Assembly (NCBI GenBank): GCA_949825025.1
Contig: OX463785.1
Span: 8,163,979 to 8,227,978, forward strand
Source: Siphlonurus alternatus
Lineage: Eukaryota > Arthropoda > Insecta > Ephemeroptera > Siphlonuridae
DNA: 64,000 nucleotides
Direction of reading: 5' to 3'
In this document: positions 57,721-64,000 of the stretch, piece after piece
How the letters are laid out: each line of letters opens with the position of its first letter
Numbering within the stretch: position 1 is the first letter of the stretch
Position numbers and translations under genes: made by a program
The notes under the pieces: generated by a model
Told to the model about the DNA's origin: nothing
The model's input: only the letters and a program-made list of their open reading frames with translations
The model's database searches: none

Positions 57721-58266
57721 GTGAAAAGGACACTACCATCTTCGTGGAAGTCAAAACTTCAAGTCTTCAATGCAAAATTGTAAATAAAAAAACACACGCA
57801 ACAATGAACCAATTACGTTAAAAATGTCATTTTCTACAAGAAAAATACAAAACATATCACTAAATATGGCATAACCGTTGGTATTTTTAAATTCACTAAA
57901 CAGTAGGGATTATGAAATCATGCATAATTATATTTTAATGTTCCATACGTTTATCAGTGAAATTGACCATGAGTAAAGTAAGCATTAATTTGTCATAAGG
58001 TCAAACTAGTTTTGAGATAACTCCCAATCATTTTATTAGCACTTGATGTCATCGTGTTTATTATATAATATGCAGGAAAGAGTGTTAAAGATATTTCACA
58101 ATTATATTTTGTTATGAAAAGTTTGCATATTTTTATGTATACTTCAATATACGCTTTGGGACAGCGAATATGCTGAACCCTGGAAAAGTTTAAAATCTGA
58201 AAAGTTTTAAACAAATTTTGATAGAAAATTTTTAGTAATATATATATATATATATATATAATTTTA

Positions 58267-58480
58267 TTATACACCCCTAAGAGCTTACATCAGCTCACGG
58301 CGAGGTAATGGGTAGGAAAAAGATGGTGGCCACGGCCTGTTACGGGTCTCAGCATTCGCTGGGTTGTGACTGAGGGAACTGTGGAAAACCTCAGTCAGGA
58401 CGGTCACCTCTACTGTTTTTCAATAGACCAAAGTGACCAAAGCCTGGAGAACCACACACAAGTGCCATGTCTAATCCAAA
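58267..58480 (-). mobile_element. SINE body fragment (head missing)
   Basis: Minus-strand SINE body: CCTGACTGAGGTTTTCCACA, TTCCCTCAGTCAC, GCGAATGCTGAGACC and TAAGCTCTTAGGGGTG. The latter ends like the 26830-27233 copy. The 5S head is absent. Confidence 0.6.
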
Positions 58481-59261
58481 ATTTCGTGACGGGGGTCACG
58501 GCCGTCAGGGTCCTTAATTGTATCTGCCCCTAATTATAGGCTCCATAGACTGCGTGGCATAGCCCACAAACAATTTAAGGATAACGTTCGTGATATCCCG
58601 ATGTGTATATCATTGATATTTGTACCATCGTGTGACAATCTCGTATAAAAATGTGTCGTAAATATTAATCTTCTGCAGACATAAACCTTCACTTATCTTG
58701 ATGTACCAAAGTTTGTACCACGACAATGTGTACCGTACGAACGGTTGTAAAATCACAGTATGTAGACTGCATGATTATTACGTAATGATATTTTTATATA
58801 TTAAATACATAGTCGCCTCAGAATATAAAAGTTGTATAAACCACGAGATTTTGTTGCTACTATGAAACTTGTGATACATATACATAAGGTCCATAATTGA
58901 ATCAAAATCTCGTGGTTTATACGATACATATTCTAAGGTGACGAATTATGCATAATTGTTCAAAAGAATAAACAAATAGGGAGTTTCATGCACATTTTTT
59001 CCCCTCTGAAAATTTGAATGGACTTTAATATGCGTACAAATGGGCGCGTTTTTAAGAAGGAATTTTTGTGAATCATTTTCACCAACCATGCTTAGAACCA
59101 GTCTAACTAAAAGGCGTTAACCACGGTTAGTGAGAAAATATAACTGAATCACTCGATCCTAATATGTATATTTTTTAATTTAAAATAAAAATTAAAAAAA
59201 ATTATATTTGTGATAATAAAATGTAATTGAAAATGCTCTTTTAATTTTTACAATCAAAACA

Positions 59262-59311
<50 letters not shown>

Positions 59312-59593
59312 ATAGAAATGCACCTCTTCACAGATTTTAAACAATTAATTTAATAAAAAAACATTTTGGTAATATAAATTATTTAAAAACGAGCACCAGA
59401 TGATAAGTAAATAATACTCACAAACATAGTTAAGATAAAATAATGAATTATCATGAATAATTTTTTGCATGCGTATTAAATTACATTTTATTAAATTTTA
59501 TTGGTGTCATTCATTAGTCATTAACAACAAAATCGAACAAGAGAAACAAACAATAAAATTCGCAGATTACAAATAAATTTTACAGGTTGAGTG

Positions 59594-60463
59594 TAGGGCT
59601 GTGAATTTTAACCGGTTGATTAACCGTCCGGTTAAAACCCCACGGTTAATCGTTTTCATAAAACACTGTTACTCGAGGTTATGGTTAATTCAGCCATTTA
59701 ACCGAACTTCGATTAAAATTGAAAATTAACCGATAGTCAATTTTAACCGTTTCTAGCCGTGTCATAATTTTAAGCATTTTAAACCGCGGTTAATTATTTT
59801 TATCAATTTTTAAAAATGCAAAAAAAAATTAATTGACACTTGAACTGTGAATAAATTTTCACAGTCAGGGTAAAATATAATAGCACTGATGGAACTGATT
59901 GCTAATAAAGCACGTACAATTTGTTTTTAATAAGTTAATTTGGTCTGTTTGCATAAAATAATTTATAAAACTATTTCGGCATGAATATATTTTTCTTTTT
60001 GTACTTTTTTAAAATAATTAATATATTACGTGAACGTTTTTGCATACCGTTTCAGATTAGATTGTTAGAAATTAACTTTAAAAAACTCTTTTATATATAT
60101 TTTTTTCTTTTTTATATTGAACTTTGAAGGAAAAAGAATACTTATTCTATAATATATTCAGTTATGTATACAATAGTAAATAGTAATAACATTTGTATTA
60201 AATCTATCTTAATTTAACGTGATAATTGCCAAAAATTAACCGATGGCACAGAATTAACCGTTTCGGTTAAATTAACCGATCAAATAAATTCAAATAATTA
60301 GCCGATTGAATAAAATTAACCGATAACGATTAGACGTTTTTTTTAATCGATCAAACATTTTCAGAATTCTGGGCGGTTTTTAATCGAACTTCGGTTTGAT
60401 TATAAACCGGTTAAAAGTTGACGGTCACCGGTTAAACATTTTTCTCGGTTATTTACAGCCCTA
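59594..60463. mobile_element. hAT-like non-autonomous element with TTAACCG subterminal repeats
   Basis: Perfect 8-bp duplication GTTGAGTG (59586-59593 and 60464-60471) flanks TAGGGCTGTGAAT...TTTACAGCCCTA. Both end regions are packed with TTAACCG / CGGTTAA motifs; the AT-rich centre lacks them. Such subterminal clusters are typical hAT transposase binding sites. No transposase frame. Confidence 0.85.
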
Positions 60464-61925
60464 GTTGAGTGTACAACAATTAATTTTTTTTCGTGCTTGT
60501 AAAATATGTAAATATAAATTATTTTAAAATGGTATGTAATAATTTAAATAGAAATGTTTAAGAATCAATATAAAATTATTTCGGAGGAGTTTTTCACTTC
60601 AACGTGTACTAAATATTATTATTAACATTATTTTTTATGAATTTGTCATTTAATCTGTATGTACGTACACTTTTGTACTTAATTTTGAAGTTTGCATTAT
60701 AATAAAGTACAACATTTCATATTAACTTATCACTAAAAAAATATTTGAAACAACAATATTTTAACGGATAAATATTTTTTATTGCAACTCTTCATCATCT
60801 TTTGTTTTTTTAGTTTTTAACACTTTTAGTTGTAGGGAGTTTTCGTGTATCAATTTACTATTTTAAAAGTCATTATTATCCAACAGAACTTTACGATTAT
60901 ATTTCAACTATTCTCTTGATAATTTTGACCATTCATGCTACAGTGTGTCATTTCTACGTCTAATGATAAGCTAATCAATTTGAGGGTTTTGTTTATCAGA
61001 GTTGGTCTTCAAGACGATGCTGGTGCGCAACTTCTAGTAGTTTATATCTACTGAATAAAAAAAGTTAACACCATGACACAGATTCTTCAGGTACACATCG
61101 GGAAATTACAAACGCTATACTGTTAATTTGATCACTCAAGATATACATTTATACAAGGACACATTTCAGATTTATTTTCTCAATGTTGGATGAGATAAGG
61201 ACAGCAGCATCAGTCGCGTTACTACATAAGAGACCAAAGGGGCCTGGTAGGGAGGTCCATGTTGGTCCCCTTATCCCTTCAAACGCCACCTGATGGTATA
61301 TATGGGACATTTTTTGACAACCAGGTACACAATTTGACGCTAAACTACTGAAAAGCACCGTCTATCCATTTAAAAGAAATAAAGCACAATCACACCACAA
61401 CCATAATCCACGTGATAAATTAGGTATAAACTCGTCATACTTTTTAGCTCGGTCCGGGAGTGACCGGTTTGACCCGAAACTCGGTGTAAGCTCGAAAACG
61501 GTCCAACGCTTGAACTCGAGTTATAACTCGAAATCGAGCCTCGAATTTTCGACTCAGAAACGAGCTGGTGAGCAGAAATTCGGAAAATATAATTATTTCA
61601 ATTCAACTAATTATTCATTTTAATGACTGCATGGAGCCAAATAAATTCCCCAGGTAAGTTATATTAATATTTTTTTATATTAGCTATTTAAATTTAACGC
61701 TAGATATTCTATTAAAATTAATTAGCCTCAATTTTTTTTAATAATAATTAGAATATAATAATGAAATGATCTACGTTAAAAAAATATTCTATTATGGTTA
61801 TTCTATATGCAATGTACGAGTAATTTAATACATTATTGAATTTCAATAACTCTAATAAAAAATTGAGTTAAAAATTCTAGCTACAATAATTATTTAAAAT
61901 AATACTTTGTTGTATTTATTGTTCC

Positions 61926-62291
61926 TTAAGGTAGAGATAATACGGATCAGCTGGCCCAATGCTAAAAAAATCCCATTCATAAAAATTATGAAAAAAATTT
62001 AAAATGTTCTCCTCTACATCCCCTATCAGTAGGTAAAATATCAGGTATACAAAAACGAGCTAGTTTTTGAGTTATCAATTTTTAAAGTTAACTACTTTAA
62101 CATGGAGAAATGGAACTTCCATGCTAAATTAGTCAACTTTAAAAATTAATAACTCGAAAACTAGCTAATTTTTGTATACCTGATATTTTACCTACTGATG
62201 TAGAGGAGAACATTTTAAATTTTTTTCATAATTTTTATGAATGGGATTTTTTTAGCATTGGGCCAGCTGATCCGTATTATCTCTACCTTAA
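61926..62291. mobile_element. TTAA-flanked fold-back, family 8-related copy b
   Basis: TTAA|GGTAGAGATAATACGGATCA...TGATCCGTATTATCTCTACC|TTAA. Arms of about 170 bp include ACAAAAACGAGCTAGTTTTT and complement. Confidence 0.85.
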
Positions 62292-62719
62292 AAAAAATTG
62301 AAACACGTGGCATTAAAATTAAACATTTGAAAATATGACTCAAAAGTTAAAAGTTGAGCACTTGAAAGTTAATCATATTTTACAGCATTAATATAATTGT
62401 ACACACATAATTAGATATATTATATATATTAAACATATTATGATATAAAAGATTGTTACTAATTACAGTTAATGATTTGTTCTTGTAAATTTTCCAAGAG
62501 TTCATATTCGATTTCATTAACAATAATTGTCTTAAAAATAAATAACGAAGCAATAATATTTTACTTTCATAATAATCGCAGAGTAAATAGACTTTACCCA
62601 TCTTGGTAATACACGCTGTTACGTAATAGTCATGCAACAACTGTCTCTATGTTTGATTTGTTTAATATTTACACGACTGTGACGTCACAGCATTTTGCAG
62701 CCCGATTTCAAGAGTGTAA

Positions 62720-62928
62720 GGCCGGTCGCAGACAGAATCGCATGATTTCGCAGCATATGATAAAAAAAATAAGAACCTATGCGATCAGTTGTGCGCGCGC
62801 ACACAGCTTCGTATCGTATGCTGTCGTATGATAAGAAATTTTAGAACCGGTTCTAAATGAGAAACGTACGATCGCAAGCTTACGATCGTAGAAATAGCGA
62901 AATCATGCGATCCTGTCTGCGACCGGCC
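62720..62928. mobile_element. PIF/Harbinger-like MITE
   Basis: TAA on both sides of inverted ends GGCCGGTCGCAGACAG and CTGTCTGCGACCGGCC; arms continue ATCGCATGATTTCGC. The 3-bp TWA target and GGCC ends suit PIF/Harbinger. 209 bp, non-coding. Confidence 0.7.
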
Positions 62929-62964
62929 TAATTAGGTTTAAAAAATAACTAATTTACAAGTGCG

Positions 62965-63110
62965 ATTTACGAAGAAGTTAGCCAGGTTTCTAACCACGTT
63001 TAGATTAACTACGTTTAACTATACGTGTTTTACTTATTAAACCATCTAGTTAAACGTGGTTAAGATAAAAGTGGATAAAAACCTGGCTAACTTCTTTGTG
63101 AATCGAGGCA
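62965..63110. repeat. Small fold-back
   Basis: Inverted arms GAAGAAGTTAGCCAGGTTTC / AAACCTGGCTAACTTCTTTG with inner AACCACGTTTAG / TTAAACGTGGTT. Similar motifs occur near 35280-35345 and 59080-59140. Confidence 0.55.
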
Positions 63111-63667
63111 AAAAATTTACAACTTGAACTTCATGTAGATTTTCTATAATTGTATAAAAAAATTAATATTTAGTAATTTAAAAAAAATCTCAATATTAAT
63201 TTAATTTTCAATTATTCTTCAGCGAAAACATTTAATGCATAACCCAAAACTTTTACCTTGGTGTTCACTCAAACTGTTTTAAATGCATCTTGCAGTCCAC
63301 ATCTTCAATTTCAGTACTTCACACGACATAAATCCTTAGAAGCTGATGACATGGCTCAATATATTTAAAACTAGCTATAGTTTATTTTGTAGGCTCCCTC
63401 GATATCATAACAATTTTAATTGATTTGAAGGTTGTTTAAATTAGCGCTCATTTGATAGTCAATTAGAACTCTATTATTTTAGTTTCAAACTTTATTGACA
63501 GAGGTCGTAGCAGTGTAGAGCAGGAAGATGTATTAATTGAATTATTAATTTAAAATTTTTTGAATGAAGATTTAACTTCTACAGTGAGATAAATACTTAA
63601 AATTTGCTGCCTGATATTTTTATTTATTTTATTTTTATTATTTTTTTTTTAATCAAACCTTTTTGGC

Positions 63668-64000
63668 TACTTACTAAATTACTCTATTACATAATTACAT
63701 ACTACTTTGAAATCCTGAACCTTCCAAAACCCTAACTTAAGCGTTTCGCGGGCTCTTCCGGAACGGGGGCGGCCACGGCCTTGCAATCCATCCCGGCATT
63801 TGCCTGCGACTGAGGGAAACGTGGAAACCTCAGCCAGAATGGACGCTACAGCTTTTGTCAATGAACCGAATCCCAAAGCCAGGGGAACCACATAGTGGAA
63901 AAGCGCAACGTTTTGCCCCTGGGTGGGAAACGTGTTTTTTGTTGAAATATGGTCACCCATCTAACTACTAACCACGCTCGGCGTTGCTTGACTTCGGTGA
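63668..64000 (-). mobile_element. 5S-headed SINE, cut by right edge
   Basis: Minus-strand copy very like 38909-39286. The 5S-like head (TCACCGAAGTCAAGCAACGC, then GATGGGTGACC) reaches the window end; the body with CGTTTCCCTCAGTCGCAGGC and the tail lie to the left. Confidence 0.8.

Larger units (their letters stand above)
56778..64000. other. Upstream flank of ACE B, transposon-rich
   Basis: No protein gene is seen. It holds the possible 5' UTR exon, SINE copies, a hAT element (59594-60463), a TTAA fold-back, a Harbinger-like MITE, and (TA)n runs at about 58238-58260 and 59267-59307. A GC-richer island at 61150-61370 with a minus-strand AATAAA (61171-61176) is unexplained. Confidence 0.5.

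Noticed and set aside
58266..58470. Possible CRISPR-like or phage repeats
   Set aside because: All repeats here are dispersed eukaryotic SINE or MITE pieces with no regular spacer pattern.

Overview
The window is AT-rich animal nuclear DNA. It has GT-AG introns, small exons standing out as GC-richer islands, poly(A) signals, non-LTR and SINE retroelements, and many fold-back DNA transposons. The proteins (an Ance-type single-domain angiotensin-converting enzyme, an oxysterol-binding protein and an odorant-binding-protein-like secreted protein) point to an insect. A hemipteran such as a planthopper is my guess only; nothing here fixes the species.

Layout, left to right. (1) 1-1859: 3' part of a jockey-like LINE on the + strand, cut by the window edge. 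(2) 2259-20150, minus strand: first six coding exons of an oxysterol-binding protein gene (PH domain, coiled coil, FFAT motif, start of the sterol-binding domain). The rest of that gene lies beyond the left edge, so the LINE sits in one of its introns. A well-formed extra 78-nt exon lies inside the PH-domain intron. (3) 21585-33167, minus: complete 12-exon ACE gene A, 619 aa, secreted and soluble. (4) 34728-41081, plus: complete 10-exon gene for a 235-aa secreted cysteine-rich OBP-like protein, lying between the two ACE genes on the opposite strand. (5) 44309-56777, minus: complete 12-exon ACE gene B, 662 aa, with a C-terminal membrane anchor. (6) 56778-64000: upstream flank with transposons, SINEs and perhaps a 5' UTR exon of ACE B.

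ACE A and ACE B are tandem paralogues. Ten of 12 coding exons have the same length and every intron phase matches. Both keep the HExxH...E zinc site. They differ mainly at the C terminus, soluble versus anchored. Three short tracts are nearly or fully identical in DNA while neighbouring sequence has diverged, which suggests gene conversion.

Introns and spacers are filled with fold-back elements, most flanked by TTAA (piggyBac-type target), plus hAT-like elements with 8-bp duplications, a PIF/Harbinger-like MITE, a TA-flanked MITE, and a SINE family with a 5S-rRNA-derived head. Several elements lie within 5 to 45 bp of ACE 5' splice sites. All gene models are hand-spliced by reading frame and splice consensus; no alignment or expression data were available.
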